From assembly GCF_020521235.1 (NCBI RefSeq), contig NZ_BLAY01000109.1, forward strand, positions 1-34,300: a stretch of DNA of 34,300 bases, written 5' to 3'. This document shows positions 33,870 through 34,300 of the stretch, piece by piece (the first letter of the stretch is position 1; the number at the start of each line of letters is the position of its first letter). A program made the translations under genes and the position numbers. The notes beneath the pieces were generated by a model. That model searched no databases. It saw only the letters and a program-made list of their open reading frames with translations, and was not told where the DNA came from. Origin of the DNA: Microseira wollei NIES-4236 (GTDB taxonomy: Bacteria > Cyanobacteriota > Cyanobacteriia > Cyanobacteriales > Aerosakkonemataceae).

Positions 33870-33902
33870 AGAAACCCGGTTTTTTAGAAAAACCGGGTTT
33901 CT
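33870..33902. terminator. Bidirectional hairpin between serpin and small membrane protein genes
   Basis: agaaacccggttttt (33870-33884) and aaaaaccgggtttct (33888-33902) form a perfect 15-bp stem with a 3-base loop, A/T-rich at the loop end. It lies between two convergent genes. The agaaacccgg arm is also a dispersed repeat motif (seen near 25424, 32154 and 32490), so it may be a repeat used as a terminator. Confidence 0.7.
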
Positions 33903-33910
33903 TAAATCCG

Positions 33911-34018
33911 CTACTTTTTCCAAGGTAATTTTGTCCCCATTTCGGTCATTGCAGAGAAGATTAAATACAGAATCAGTAAACCTACACCCGCGATAAATGC
34001 TAGTAAATCCTTGTCCAT
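33911..34018 (-). CDS. Single-pass membrane miniprotein, 35 aa
   Basis: The - strand frame from ATG 34016-34018 to TAG 33911-33913 reads MDKDLLAFIAGVGLLILYLI and then FSAMTEMGTKLPWKK. It has one strong hydrophobic helix (about residues 5-24) and a basic C-terminus. The size and plan are those of the small one-helix proteins of cyanobacterial photosynthetic complexes, but I recognise no specific one. A tataat-like box lies just upstream on the - strand. Convergent with the serpin gene. Confidence 0.6.
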   Translation of the reverse strand: MDKDLLAFIAGVGLLILYLIFSAMTEMGTKLPWKK

Positions 34019-34053
34019 TTTGATAAATTATATCATGTCCGGTTAATTAACCT

Positions 34054-34300
34054 GAATTAGAAGTAGGGGCACGGCGGGCGAGATATCTCCCAAAAACAGA
34101 TAACGTTAATCATGCCGTGCTGAATTAGAAGTAGGGGCACGGCGGGCGAGATATCTCCCAAAAACAGATAACGTTAATCATGCCGTGCTGAATTAGAAGT
34201 AGGGGCACGGCGGGCGAGATATCTCCCAAAAACAGATAACCTTAATCATGCCGTGCTGAATTAGAAGTAGGGGCACGGCGGGCGAGATATCTCCCAAAAA
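34054..34300. repeat. 68-bp tandem repeat array, runs off the window
   Basis: Units start at 34054, 34122, 34190 and 34258, the last cut by the window end. Units are identical except for cgtt to cctt in the third near 34240. Each carries gcacggc and gccgtgc arms that pair within a unit, plus an agatatct palindrome. No coding potential was seen. Units are contiguous, with no spacers. Confidence 0.95.

Noticed and set aside
34054-34300. CRISPR array
   Set aside because: The 68-bp units are contiguous and the whole unit repeats; there are no variable spacers. The same applies to the 77-bp array at 32191 and the 51-bp tandem at 15290. No cas gene is present.

Overview
The window comes from a filamentous cyanobacterium, probably of the Oscillatoriales/Microcoleus type (inference). 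The evidence is the very frequent HIP1-type octamer GCGATCGC, a cyanobacterial ClpC, a multi-PAS histidine kinase, heptamer tandem repeats (gggaatt/gctaatt), and many small palindromic repeats lying both between and inside genes.

Layout. 1-1000 holds the end of a TnpB-type element (last codons and right end), two small DNA-binding-like ORFs and a possible frameshifted ORF. 1112-7139 is ordinary chromosome: a nucleoside hydrolase, a 1345-residue GAF/PAS sensor histidine kinase and a methyltransferase. 7179-10920 is a mobile-element zone. It holds an iscB gene broken by one frameshift with its upstream omega (HEARO) RNA, the last ~90 codons of a DppC/OppC-type permease, and an IS605-type element (frameshifted tnpB, apparently intact divergent tnpA, recognisable left and right ends). 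10928-27268 is a lipopeptide-type biosynthetic cluster on the + strand: FAAL-ACP-C-A(Ser)-PCP, C-A, PCP-E, an asparagine-synthetase homologue, an MFS exporter and a membrane-anchored penicillin-acylase-family Ntn hydrolase. 27526-34300 returns to housekeeping and hypothetical genes: clpC (- strand), two small ORFs, an unrecognised 259-aa protein, an exported serpin, a 35-aa membrane protein, and a 68-bp tandem array that runs off the window.

How the cluster may work (inference). A fatty acid is activated by the FAAL and condensed with Ser, then with a second residue. The chain is possibly amidated by the AsnB-like enzyme and exported by the MFS protein. The acylase could then remove the acyl chain outside the cytoplasm, the acylate-export-deacylate logic known for pyoverdine/PvdQ. 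No thioesterase or reductase release domain is visible.

The cluster also looks damaged. The FAAL lacks about 40 N-terminal residues where the IS605 left end abuts it. A single in-frame TGA separates modules 1 and 2. The second C domain and the E domain have altered catalytic motifs. At least five small palindromic or tandem repeats sit in frame inside the NRPS and acylase genes. These in-frame repeats, with their relatives between genes, are the most unusual feature of the window.
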